Both the position numbers and the translations under genes were made by a program. The notes below the pieces were generated by a model, which made no database searches, was not told the DNA's origin, and saw only the letters and a list, made by a program, of their open reading frames with translations. Shown piece after piece: positions 8,242 to 16,710 of a DNA stretch of 45,249 bases; position 1 is the first letter of the stretch; every line of letters starts with the position of its first letter. Location of the stretch: NCBI GenBank assembly GCA_009774535.1, contig VSNY01000007.1, positions 1-45,249 on the forward strand, read 5' to 3'. Source of the stretch: Lachnospiraceae bacterium. Lineage in GTDB: Bacteria > Bacillota > Clostridia > Lachnospirales > Lachnospiraceae.

Positions 8242-9057
8242 ATGCAGAGATTATCAAAACGCCTGCAGGCGGCGGCAGATTTTGTATCTATGGGAAGCCG
8301 TGCGGCGGATATTGGGACGGATCATGGGTTTTTGCCTATTTATTTAATACAGAGCGGCAAATGTCCGCAGGCGATTGCCATGGATATCCGAAAAGGCCCG
8401 TTGGAGCGGGCAAGGGAACATATTGCGGCGGCAGGGCTTGGGGATTTGATCGAGACCAGGCTGTCTGACGGGATGCAGGCGCTGGAACAAAAAGAAGCGG
8501 ACAGTGCCGTAATTACCGGAATGGGCGGACTGACGGTACTGCATATTCTGAAAGAGGCAGGGGAGATTGTGCCGGATCTGAAAGAACTGGTGCTGGAGCC
8601 GCAGTCTGATATCGCAAAGGTGCGCAGGTATCTGCGTGAACATAAGATGGTGATTGACCAGGAAGAACTGGTGCAGGAGGCCGTAAAGTATTATCCGGTC
8701 CGGCATGTGGCCATAGCAAAGACGGACGTCCAGCGGCTGGCAGGCTATGAAGAATGGAATAACAGGCATCCGATATATGAAGACTTATGTAACCAGCTGG
8801 AAGACGAAGAACGGGCGCAGGGCGTACTGGACCAATATGGCGCATGTGTGATCTATGGGAAGCATCCGCTGCTGTATCAGATGCTGGAACGGGATGAAAA
8901 GCGGGAACTTGGGATTTTGCAGGCGCTTGGGCGTCGCATGGATACAGCCGGAGGAAACCAGGAACGGGCAGATGCGACCGGGATGCGCAGGCAGGAAGTA
9001 GAAAGGCGGCTGGAGGAGATCCGGGCGCTTTTAAAGATTTTGCGTGATAGATTTTAA
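8242..9057 (+). CDS. trmK: tRNA (adenine(22)-N1)-methyltransferase
   Basis: Class I SAM-dependent methyltransferase that methylates N1 of A22 in tRNA, best known as Bacillus TrmK/YqfN. The N-terminal Rossmann domain shows ADIGTDHGFLPIYL (SAM-binding motif I), AMDIRKGPLERAREH (motif II) and the VITGMGG signature typical of this family, with LVLEPQSD next. A C-terminal helical domain with a coiled-coil character follows from about residue 165, as in TrmK. 271 aa, slightly longer than the Bacillus protein. It starts 3 nt after the rpoD stop, with TTGGAG inside the rpoD end as ribosome binding site, so translational coupling is likely. The rpoD-trmK-nif3 order is conserved in Firmicutes. Confidence 0.9.
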   Translation: MQRLSKRLQAAADFVSMGSRAADIGTDHGFLPIYLIQSGKCPQAIAMDIRKGPLERAREHIAAAGLGDLIETRLSDGMQALEQKEADSAVITGMGGLTVLHILKEAGEIVPDLKELVLEPQSDIAKVRRYLREHKMVIDQEELVQEAVKYYPVRHVAIAKTDVQRLAGYEEWNNRHPIYEDLCNQLEDEERAQGVLDQYGACVIYGKHPLLYQMLERDEKRELGILQALGRRMDTAGGNQERADATGMRRQEVERRLEEIRALLKILRDRF

Positions 9058-9077
9058 AATAACAGGAGAATAAAAAA

Positions 9078-9860
9078 TTGAAATGTTCAGAACTGATACA
9101 GCTTTTTAATCAGCAGGCAGACGAATCTTACGCGTGCAGCTGGGATAACGTCGGACTGCTGGCTGGAAGCCAGACGAAAGAGATTCAAAAAGTATACATT
9201 GCGCTGGATGCGACAGATGCGGCAATTGAGGAAGCGATTGCGCAGCATGCGGATCTGCTGCTGACGCATCATCCTTTGATTTTTCAGGGGATTAAGCGGA
9301 TTACGGATGATGATTTGATTGGACGAAGGATGATTCGTATGATCCGTGCGGATCTGTCTTATTATGCGATGCACACGAATTTTGATGTCATGGGAATGGC
9401 GCAGCTTGCGGCGGAGAAGATGCGGCTGCGCGGCACCGTGCCGCTGGAAGTCACATGCATGGAAGACGGCGCTGCACAGGGCATTGGCCGTGTCGGCAGT
9501 CTGGAACGGGAAATGCGGCTGTGCGAATGCTGCGAACTCGTAAAAGCTGCTTTTGGCCGGACGCATGTGAAGGTATTCGCAGATCTGCAAAAACAGGTAC
9601 AGCGGGTTGCTATCTGTCCGGGCGCGGGAAAAAGCGATGTGCAGTTAGCGCTCGCGGCGGGTGCGGACGTCTATATTACCGGGGATATTGACCATCATAC
9701 CGGAATCGACGCGGCAGCGTCGGGGATGGCTGTTATTGATGCGGGGCATTACGGCATCGAGCATATTTTTGTGCCTTATATGGCGCAGTATCTGAACACG
9801 CGCGCGCCGCAGCTGGAAGTTGCCGTGCAGGGGCAGGCAGAACCGTTTCAGATTGTTTGA
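9078..9860 (+). CDS. Nif3-like dinuclear metal-centre protein
   Basis: Member of the NIF3/YqfO/DUF34 family, 260 aa, often annotated as GTP cyclohydrolase 1 type 2 homologue; the biochemical role is not settled. Visible metal ligands include LLLTHHPLIFQ (HH), YYAMHTNFD and the C-terminal GHYGIEH. SWDNVGLLAG near the N-terminus is the family signature. This is the short form without the PII-like insert found in Bacillus YqfO. The start is TTG at 9078 with AGGAG 9 nt upstream; homologues begin MKCSELI-like, supporting it. It directly follows trmK (20-nt gap), as in other Firmicutes. Confidence 0.88.
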   Translation: MKCSELIQLFNQQADESYACSWDNVGLLAGSQTKEIQKVYIALDATDAAIEEAIAQHADLLLTHHPLIFQGIKRITDDDLIGRRMIRMIRADLSYYAMHTNFDVMGMAQLAAEKMRLRGTVPLEVTCMEDGAAQGIGRVGSLEREMRLCECCELVKAAFGRTHVKVFADLQKQVQRVAICPGAGKSDVQLALAAGADVYITGDIDHHTGIDAAASGMAVIDAGHYGIEHIFVPYMAQYLNTRAPQLEVAVQGQAEPFQIV

Positions 9861-9897
9861 CGCATAAGGTTCCAAAATAGAAAATGGGAGAAATTTT

Positions 9898-11568
9898 ATG
9901 AGTGAAGTTAAGGGTGATCAAACGTGTAAGGTAATATTTGATAACGAAGAAAAAGAATGCGCGCAGGGCACACGTTTTTGGGAGCTTGCGCAGGAATACC
10001 AAAAACAATATGAGGATGATATTGTACTGGCCGTATTTAATAATAAATTAAGGGAATTAAAGCATAAAGTCGAGACGGACGGAACTTTATCTTTTCTGAC
10101 AACCGCCGATACCAAAGGCAGGAAGGCATACCGCAGAAGTATGATTATGCTGCTGGAAAAAGCGATTTTCAACCTGTACGGAACGGGTGTGAAGCTGCGT
10201 GTGATGCATACGCTCGGACAGGGGCAGTATTGCGAGCTGGAGGGTGAACAGACGGTTACACAAGAGCTGCTCGAACAGATCCGCGCTGAAATGCACAGGC
10301 TGGCGGATGCGGATCTCAAGATCAAAAAAAATACGATCCATACAGACCGCGCCATAGAGAAATTTACAGGATATGGCATGGAAGATAAGGCAAAATTATT
10401 CCGCTTCCGCAGAAGTTCGCATGTGAATCTGTATAATATAGATGGGTTTCAGGACTATTTTTACGGCTATATGGTTCCATCTACCAGATATTTAAAATAC
10501 TTTGACCTGCAGGCGTATGAGGCCGGATTTGTCATTGTCTTTCCGCATGAGGATACGAGAAAACCAGCCGCGTTCCATACCTCAAACAAGCTGTACCACA
10601 CGCTGATGGAAGCGGCGGCATGGGCAAAACAGATGCAGATCAGCACCGTCGGGGAGTTAAATGAACAGATTGTCAAAGGCAGAATCCAGGATGTGATTTT
10701 GCTGCAGGAAGCAGAGATGGAAAAACGCATCGGCAAGATCGCGGAGCAGATCGCCGCGCAGCGGGAGAAAAAATTTATTCTGATCGCAGGCCCGTCTTCT
10801 TCAGGAAAGACGACATTTTCCCACCGGCTGTCCATTCAGCTGCAGGCGCACGGACTGACGCCGCATCCGATCGGTATGGACAATTTTTATGTAGACCGTG
10901 AAAAAACACCGCTGGATGAAAACGGACAGTATGATTTTGAATGTCTGGAAGCGATTGATATGGAACTGTTTGATACGACAATGGCAAAACTGCTGGCTGG
11001 GGAACGGGCAGAACTGCCGTATTTTAACTTTAAAAACGGAAAACGGGAATTTAAAGGCCAATATCTGCAGCTTGGGCCGGAGGACGTATTGGTCATCGAA
11101 GGTATCCACGGACTGAATGACAAGCTGCTGTCCACGCTTCCAAAAGAAACAAAGTTTAAAATCTATATCAGCGCCCTGACGCAGATTAATATTGATGCGC
11201 ATAACCCGATCCCGACGACAGACGGCCGTCTGATCCGGCGGATTGTGCGGGATGCATTTATGCGCGGGACTTCCGCGGAACATACGATAGAAATGTGGCA
11301 GTCGGTGCGCAGAGGAGAAGAAAAAAATATATTCCCATTTCAGGAGCAGGCGGATGTTATGTTTAATTCGGCGCTGATTTATGAACTTTCCGTATTAAAA
11401 ATGTATGCCGAACCTCTGCTGTTTGCAATCTCCCCGGACAGTCCGCAGCATATGCAGGCAAAGCGGCTGTTAAAGTTTTTGGATTATTTTCTGCAGGTGC
11501 CGGGAGAAGAGGTCGGGCGAAATTCGATCTTGCGGGAATTTATCGGCGGAAGTTGTTTCCATGTATAG
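9898..11568 (+). CDS. TGS-domain nucleoside kinase (uridine kinase-like)
   Basis: 556 aa. The N-terminal part (about 10-75) is a TGS-like domain. The next (about 80-250) resembles the second additional/editing domain of threonyl-tRNA synthetase. The C-terminal part is a P-loop uridine-kinase/phosphoribulokinase-type domain with Walker A GPSSSGKTT at residues 298-306, then MDNFYVDREKTPLDENG and VLVIEGIHGLND (Walker B-like). Known members are annotated as nucleoside kinases that would phosphorylate uridine/cytidine or another nucleoside; the TGS role is unclear. A good RBS (GGGAG) precedes ATG 9898, 37 nt after the nif3-like gene. A new promoter lies just behind this gene, so it is probably last in the dnaG-rpoD block. 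Confidence 0.87.
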   Translation: MSEVKGDQTCKVIFDNEEKECAQGTRFWELAQEYQKQYEDDIVLAVFNNKLRELKHKVETDGTLSFLTTADTKGRKAYRRSMIMLLEKAIFNLYGTGVKLRVMHTLGQGQYCELEGEQTVTQELLEQIRAEMHRLADADLKIKKNTIHTDRAIEKFTGYGMEDKAKLFRFRRSSHVNLYNIDGFQDYFYGYMVPSTRYLKYFDLQAYEAGFVIVFPHEDTRKPAAFHTSNKLYHTLMEAAAWAKQMQISTVGELNEQIVKGRIQDVILLQEAEMEKRIGKIAEQIAAQREKKFILIAGPSSSGKTTFSHRLSIQLQAHGLTPHPIGMDNFYVDREKTPLDENGQYDFECLEAIDMELFDTTMAKLLAGERAELPYFNFKNGKREFKGQYLQLGPEDVLVIEGIHGLNDKLLSTLPKETKFKIYISALTQINIDAHNPIPTTDGRLIRRIVRDAFMRGTSAEHTIEMWQSVRRGEEKNIFPFQEQADVMFNSALIYELSVLKMYAEPLLFAISPDSPQHMQAKRLLKFLDYFLQVPGEEVGRNSILREFIGGSCFHV

Positions 11569-11577
11569 AGAATGGTA

Positions 11578-11606
11578 TTGTAAAGCGATTTGATTTTGAT
11601 TATAAT
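11578..11606 (+). promoter_or_regulatory. Probable promoter of the nucleosidase-SPL-SDR operon
   Basis: TTGTAA (11578-11583), a 17-nt spacer and a perfect TATAAT (11601-11606), 59 nt before the start of the next gene. Confidence 0.6.
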
Positions 11607-11665
11607 TAGAATGCATGGAAACAGAAAGAATCTAACAGATGCGGCACACATGGAGATCAGACACC

Positions 11666-12604
11666 ATGATATATCTATTTACGGCTTTCTATTGGGAAGC
11701 GCAAGTGTTGATCGAACAGTTTTATTTAAAAAAAGTATTGGAACGCGGGCATTTCCAGCAGTTTACCGATCAGGACGCACAGATCCTGCTGACGATCAGC
11801 GGAGCCGGAGAGATTGCCGCCGCTGCTGCGGTCAGCAGCGTCTGTACAAAGCATCCGCCTGGTAAGGAAGATGTATTGCTGAATATCGGCATTTGCGCCG
11901 GAGATGCTGTCAAAGGAAGCGTGTTTTTGATTCATAAGCTGACCGAGCAGGCCACCGGAAAGACGTTTTACCCAGATCTGCTGTACCGGCACCCGTTTGC
12001 GGAAGCAGAACTTGTGACCTGTATGCTTCCCTGGAAACGAGGGACGCAGCAAAGGATGTTTTCCCTGGAACGGGGGACGCGGCAAACTAATCCGGAGCAG
12101 GACGAAACGGCTGCCGCAGGGGAAGGCGGTACCCGGTGTGTGTTTGATATGGAAGGCGCAGCTGTTTACCAGGCGGGAGCCTGTTATTTTGCGCCGCACC
12201 AGATGCTGTTTTTAAAGCTGGTTTCGGACAATGGGGAAGGAACGCCGCTGTCCGGGCAGTTTGTCAGGCAGCTGATGGAAACGCGGCAGGAACGCATTGG
12301 GGCATGGATCACGCAGCTCCTGCAGATGTTCGGGCAGCAGCCGGGAGGGATCCGAACGGAGCCTGGTTCCCAGTGGGAAGCTGATTCCATACAGACGCGG
12401 CAATGGGTCGAACAGCTCTGTACGGATCTGCATGCTTCCAAAACGATGGGAGAACTGGTTGGACAGCTGATCCGCTATGCGGTATTGACAGGCGCGGACT
12501 GTCAGGCGGTTGTGGGACGGATGTACCAGGAGCGCCGGCTGCCGTGCAAAGATAAGAGGGAAGGTAAACAGTGTTTTGAAGAACTTAAGCGGCAATTATT
12601 ATAA
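11666..12604 (+). CDS. Nucleoside phosphorylase/MTA-SAH nucleosidase-like protein
   Basis: 312 aa. MIYLFTAFYWEAQVL opens a phosphorylase-superfamily fold. LTISGAGEIAAAAAVSS and LLNIGICAGDA match the glycine-rich core. FDMEGAAVYQA and LKLVSDNGEG match the active-site MEGAA and VSD motifs of MTA/SAH nucleosidases, with the catalytic Asp in VSD. The family cleaves purine nucleosides such as methylthioadenosine, S-adenosylhomocysteine or 5'-deoxyadenosine. ATG 11639 is also in frame, but GGAG at 11652-11655 supports ATG 11666. An insertion with an internal near-duplication (KRGTQQ/ERGTRQ) sits around residues 121-140. The C-terminal 100 residues are extra to the fold and are not recognised. It overlaps the following radical SAM gene. 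Confidence 0.75.
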   Translation: MIYLFTAFYWEAQVLIEQFYLKKVLERGHFQQFTDQDAQILLTISGAGEIAAAAAVSSVCTKHPPGKEDVLLNIGICAGDAVKGSVFLIHKLTEQATGKTFYPDLLYRHPFAEAELVTCMLPWKRGTQQRMFSLERGTRQTNPEQDETAAAGEGGTRCVFDMEGAAVYQAGACYFAPHQMLFLKLVSDNGEGTPLSGQFVRQLMETRQERIGAWITQLLQMFGQQPGGIRTEPGSQWEADSIQTRQWVEQLCTDLHASKTMGELVGQLIRYAVLTGADCQAVVGRMYQERRLPCKDKREGKQCFEELKRQLL

Positions 12605-13595
12605 TCCGTTTTTTTCACATATCTATGTGGAACGGCGGGTGCGCAGCCATCCGCGGACAAAGCAGATTCTGGAAAAATTCAAAGAAGCTGTGGTGATTGA
12701 GATCGGGCATTACAAAGATGTGTTCTGCCGCAGCAGACAGGACCCGTCGCTCCAGCGGCGCGCGCAGAAGCTGATACTGGCAGCGAAGGAAGGGACTTTG
12801 CTGTATCCGGGAGCGGCGGTCTGCCAGGATTTTGGAAACGAACATTTTTATTATACGTCCTGTATGATGAACTGTATCTATGATTGTGAATACTGTTATC
12901 TGAAAGGGATGTATCCGTCGGCAAATATCGTGTTATTTGTAAATCTGGAAGATTTTTTTGCGGATGTGGAGCGGATGCTTGCCAGCCAGCCGCTGTATCT
13001 GTGCGTTTCGTACGATACGGACCTCTTGGCGGCGGAGTCCATAGCCGGGTATGCCAGGGCGTGGAACCAGTTTGCGGCCCGGCATCCGCAGCGTTTGAAG
13101 ATTGAAATACGGACAAAGTGTGCGGACAGGCATTTCCTGGAGCAGCAGGAGCCGTTGTCTCATGTGATCTATGCATTTACACTGTCGCCGCAGGCAGTTG
13201 TGGAATGTTTCGAGCATTATACACCTTCTTTCAAAGCGCGGCTGGAGCAGGCAGCAGCTGCGGTCTGTGCCGGATTTGCGGTACGTCTTTGTTTTGACCC
13301 GATGATCTATGTGCGTGGGTGGCGTCAGCATTATAATGAAATGCTGGATCAGGTGTTTCGTGTGATTGCGCCCCAAAAGCTGACGGACGTCAGCGTCGGT
13401 TCGTTCCGTATCCCGCGGGATTATTTAAAACGTATGCGCAGACAGCAGCCAGACAGTGTTCCGGCGTGGTTTCCGTATGAACTGGAGGAAGGATATTATC
13501 ATTATCCGACACAATTAATGGAACAGATGGAGCGTCATCTGGTCAGCCGCCTGCGGGAATGGCTGCCCGAAGAAAAAATATTTGTATGGAAATAA
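12576..13595 (+). CDS. Spore photoproduct lyase-family radical SAM protein
   Basis: Radical SAM enzyme of the SplB family. Cysteines C100, C104 and C107 in CIYDCEYC form the Cx3Cx2C cluster site typical of SPL, followed by YLKGMYPS. FSHIYVERRVRSHPRT near the start and a C-terminal FPYELEEGYYHYP also fit SPL-like proteins. Authentic SPL repairs the thymine spore photoproduct; whether this homologue does so is not shown. The start is uncertain. The frame is open back to ATG 12510, but homology begins near SHIYVE. TTG 12576 follows GAGGGAAGG at 12556-12564, giving 339 aa and a 29-nt overlap with the preceding nucleosidase-like gene. Such overlap points to coupled translation. Confidence 0.8.
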   Translation: MKNLSGNYYNPFFSHIYVERRVRSHPRTKQILEKFKEAVVIEIGHYKDVFCRSRQDPSLQRRAQKLILAAKEGTLLYPGAAVCQDFGNEHFYYTSCMMNCIYDCEYCYLKGMYPSANIVLFVNLEDFFADVERMLASQPLYLCVSYDTDLLAAESIAGYARAWNQFAARHPQRLKIEIRTKCADRHFLEQQEPLSHVIYAFTLSPQAVVECFEHYTPSFKARLEQAAAAVCAGFAVRLCFDPMIYVRGWRQHYNEMLDQVFRVIAPQKLTDVSVGSFRIPRDYLKRMRRQQPDSVPAWFPYELEEGYYHYPTQLMEQMERHLVSRLREWLPEEKIFVWK

Positions 13596-13628
13596 GCGAA
13601 AATCAAAGAGAGCAAGGAGAGCGGTGAT

Positions 13629-14399
13629 ATGATGGATGGTGCGGACGACAGAATGGAACAGCACGGCATGTACAGGCGGTACGCGGCGGTGGTTACCGGG
13701 GCGTCTTCAGGCATTGGCGCGGCAGTCAGTCAGAAACTGTCCGAACTGGGCTATGAGGTGTTTGGGATCGGGCGGAAGTTTCCGCCGGATGATTTCTGGC
13801 AGCGGGAAGGGGTACACCCGGTCGTCTGCGACCTGACGGATACCGGAAAGCTGTGTGAGATTGTCAGGCAGATGACAGCAGACTGGCAGGTGCGCGTGCT
13901 GGTCAATAATGCCGGAGTGGGTTATTACGGGCTGCATGAGGAGCTGAATCCGAAAAAAATACAGGAACTTGTCCGGATCAATCTGGAAGTTCCAATGATC
14001 CTTGCACAGCTGCTGCTGCGTCAGCTTAAGAAGCATGCGGGCTGGGTTCTTAATATCTCTTCGGTTACGGCGGCAAAGACGAATCCGCATGGCTGCGCTT
14101 ACGGTGCGACAAAAGCGGGGCTTTCCAGTTTTTCGGCCAGCCTGTTTGAAGAGGCGCGTAAATATGGCGTCAAAGTCGTTACGATTTCTCCGGATCTGAC
14201 GAAGACCAATCTGTACCGTCATGCAGATTTTAGGGAGGGAGAGGAAGCGGATACGTATCTGCTGCCGGAGGAAGTCGCGGACGCGGCAGGGTATGTACTG
14301 GGCCAGAGGGAAGGCATGGTGATTACAGATATTACCATAAGGCCGCAGAAACATCAGATCCGCAGAGTGCAGAAAGCAAAACAAAAGAAACAGGATTAA
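13629..14399 (+). CDS. Short-chain dehydrogenase/reductase
   Basis: Classical SDR of 256 aa. The NAD(P)-binding glycine motif is TGASSGIG near residues 24-31, followed by VLVNNAGVG. The catalytic Ser is in LNISSVTA and Tyr/Lys in YGATKAG. FGIGRK after the second strand has basic residues that often go with NADP preference. It resembles the DltE/YqjQ-like oxidoreductases of unknown substrate. Two ATGs (13629, 13632) follow AAGGAG at 13614-13619; the first is chosen. It is 33 nt downstream of the radical SAM gene and probably in one operon with it. Confidence 0.85.
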   Translation: MMDGADDRMEQHGMYRRYAAVVTGASSGIGAAVSQKLSELGYEVFGIGRKFPPDDFWQREGVHPVVCDLTDTGKLCEIVRQMTADWQVRVLVNNAGVGYYGLHEELNPKKIQELVRINLEVPMILAQLLLRQLKKHAGWVLNISSVTAAKTNPHGCAYGATKAGLSSFSASLFEEARKYGVKVVTISPDLTKTNLYRHADFREGEEADTYLLPEEVADAAGYVLGQREGMVITDITIRPQKHQIRRVQKAKQKKQD

Positions 14400-14481
14400 G
14401 ATCAGGAACAGATACAGGAAAGGTTACAAACGGTCTGCAGTACAGGCCGTATGGGTTTAGCAGGAAAGAGGGGGATGCGGT

Positions 14482-15189
14482 ATGTATCATATCGCTGTCG
14501 TAGAGGATGAAAAAATATGTTCCGTACAGGTTCAGCAGTTTTTAGATCAGTATCAGGAAGAGAATAATGTGCGTTTTAAGGTAACCGTTTTTGAAGCGGC
14601 AACGCAGATTCTGGAATCCTATGAACCGTTATATGATATGATTCTAATGGATATCGATATGCCAGGGATCAATGGAATGGATGCCGCCGATCAGATCCGG
14701 CAGACAGACCAGGATGTTGTAATCGTATTTATTACGAATATTGCCAGCTTTGCCATCCGCGGCTATGAAGTGGGCGCGATGGATTTTGTCGTAAAACCGA
14801 TTACATACTATAACTTTTCCACGCGTCTGGCCCGCGCCTTAAAACGCAGCCGTTCCAGAGAGCCGCGCCAGATCATCCTGACACTTGCGGATGGAGTGAA
14901 AAAGCTGGAAGTCGGCCAGATCTATTATGTGGAAGTGCAGAACCGCATGCTGCATTATTATACGCAGGAAGGCGTTTTTGCGGTGCGCGGCACGATGCAG
15001 AGCGTCCAGCAGATGCTGGAAGCCTACTCGTTTGCAAAATGCAACCACTGGTATATGGTAAATCTGCGCCATGTATCCGAAGTGAAAAAGAATACAGTCG
15101 TCGTAGGGGAATATGAACTGGAGATCAGCAGACGGAACCGGACGCCGTTTTTAAAGGCGCTGACAGAATATGTGGGAGGGTACCGATGA
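14482..15189 (+). CDS. LytTR-family response regulator
   Basis: Two-component response regulator of 235 aa. The receiver domain (1-120) has acidic E8/D9, phospho-acceptor D57 in ILMDIDMPG, T85 in VFITN and K105 in VVKPI. The LytTR DNA-binding domain (about 138-232) shows IYYVEVQNRMLHYYT and CNHWYMVNLRHV. It is of the AgrA/VirR type that binds direct repeats upstream of targets. Strong AGAGGGGG precedes ATG 14482. Its stop overlaps the start of the sensor kinase gene (ATGA at 15186), so the two are translated together. Targets are not evident; the glycosidase operon downstream is separated by a terminator. Confidence 0.92.
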   Translation: MYHIAVVEDEKICSVQVQQFLDQYQEENNVRFKVTVFEAATQILESYEPLYDMILMDIDMPGINGMDAADQIRQTDQDVVIVFITNIASFAIRGYEVGAMDFVVKPITYYNFSTRLARALKRSRSREPRQIILTLADGVKKLEVGQIYYVEVQNRMLHYYTQEGVFAVRGTMQSVQQMLEAYSFAKCNHWYMVNLRHVSEVKKNTVVVGEYELEISRRNRTPFLKALTEYVGGYR

Positions 15190-16493
15190 CGGGCGAGCAG
15201 ATGAGCAGATGGGTGATGCAGGCTGCTTATCTGGCAAGCGGATTTATCTATATACACTCTATAGAGAGAAGGCCGGGCAGCCGTAAAAAGACGGCCGCCA
15301 TGATACTGGTATTCTTGATTTATTTTGCGTCGCTGAATCGTGTCTATGTGTATGTAGATGACCGGCTGGAACTGGCGACGAGGATGATTGGATTTTTACT
15401 GCTTGGCCTGATGAACTATGTGGGAAGGAAGGTTTCCTGGTATGCGGCGTTTTATTATGCGGTATGGGCATTCTGCTCCTGGCAGCTGATGTATGAATGG
15501 TATCTGGTCTGCCTGCATATGGGAGGGGATTACTGGGCAGGCAGGACGACGCAGCTGCTGGCGGCGGAAATCCTGGTGTTTGCGGTTGGATATCTGATTG
15601 TGGCGCTGACGATTGGCAGGACGATACCGGATAAGGGAAAGAAAAATATCGGGCCAAGGCAGCTGCTGCTTGCTATTCTAACGTTGTTGAATTTTCAGAT
15701 CGTAGTATTTGCAGCGGGCGAACTGGAGTACAGTTTTTATGATTTAAGGTGGGTCATTGTCTATATCGTGCAGTTTCTGCTGTGTATCGTACTTTATCTG
15801 CAAAACGAGCTGTTTAATAAGAGTGAGATGCGCAAGGAGCTGGAGATTCTGGGACTGCTTTGGCAAAAGGAGAAGGAGCAGTATCATCTGTCCAGGGAAA
15901 ATATTTCTTATATCAGTCAGAAAGTACACGACTTAAAACATCATATTCATGCGATGCGCAAGGCGAGCAGCGAAGATGTGGAGCGGTATCTGCGGGAACT
16001 GGAAGGCTCGATTTCGACGTATGAAGCGATCGTGAAGACGGGAAGCGCCGTGCTGGATACGATTCTGACCGAAAAGGCGCTGTACTGCAAGGATCAGGGA
16101 ATCACGATTTCCTGTATGGCGGACGGGAGCCAGATGGATTTTATGAATACCATTGATTTGTATGCGATGCTTGGGAATGCGGTGGACAATGCGATTGACG
16201 AGGTAAAGAAGTTTGGGGAAAAAGAAAAAAGGCAGATCGATGTGCTGATCTACCGCAGGCAGCATTTTTTGGCGATTCATATTACTAACCCGATGGAAGG
16301 CACGCTGGTTTACGAAGACGGGCTTCCAGTAACGACGAAAGGGAGCCGGATGGTGCATGGGTTTGGACTGCGCAGCATCCGCCATATTTTAAAAAAATAC
16401 GATGGGTTTCTGACGGTACGGGAGGAAGACGGATATTTTTCCCTGCTGATGCTGATCCCGATTCCTGCAAAGAATGGGATTGAAGAACGATAA
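15186..16493 (+). CDS. GHKL-type sensor histidine kinase
   Basis: Membrane sensor partner of the LytTR regulator, 435 aa. Residues about 1-205 form roughly six hydrophobic segments (AgrC-like sensor). A coiled helix then carries the phospho-acceptor region KVHDLKHHIHAM. The ATPase domain (about 320-430) shows the N box LGNAVDNAIDEV and GFGLRSIRHI (G box); it is the HATPase_c_5 type without a classical H box. ATG 15186 overlaps the regulator stop by 4 nt. A peptide or small-molecule signal would be typical for this class, but no signal-peptide gene is seen nearby. Confidence 0.9.
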   Translation: MTGEQMSRWVMQAAYLASGFIYIHSIERRPGSRKKTAAMILVFLIYFASLNRVYVYVDDRLELATRMIGFLLLGLMNYVGRKVSWYAAFYYAVWAFCSWQLMYEWYLVCLHMGGDYWAGRTTQLLAAEILVFAVGYLIVALTIGRTIPDKGKKNIGPRQLLLAILTLLNFQIVVFAAGELEYSFYDLRWVIVYIVQFLLCIVLYLQNELFNKSEMRKELEILGLLWQKEKEQYHLSRENISYISQKVHDLKHHIHAMRKASSEDVERYLRELEGSISTYEAIVKTGSAVLDTILTEKALYCKDQGITISCMADGSQMDFMNTIDLYAMLGNAVDNAIDEVKKFGEKEKRQIDVLIYRRQHFLAIHITNPMEGTLVYEDGLPVTTKGSRMVHGFGLRSIRHILKKYDGFLTVREEDGYFSLLMLIPIPAKNGIEER

Positions 16494-16595
16494 CCAGATT
16501 GTTTAAAATGTATACTTTTCAGCCGCCGGTACACGCCCGCATGACCACATCGGCTGCCTGGACGACCACTTAGGAAATACCACTTGCAAAAGAGC

Positions 16596-16648
16596 AGAGG
16601 ATTTTGTAGATTATGTATAAATAATCAGCAAAGTCCTCTTTTTCTTTG
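16596..16648 (+). terminator. Intrinsic terminator after the two-component operon
   Basis: An 11-bp stem (AGAGGATTTTG 16596-16606 with CAAAGTCCTCT 16629-16639, one wobble pair) is followed by TTTTTCTTT. It separates the kinase gene from the GH2 gene. Confidence 0.8.
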
Positions 16649-16710
16649 GCAGATATGATCGGGCGGGATGGGCATGCTGAAAATATAAAAGAAAGGAGAA
16701 GTGTAGTGCT

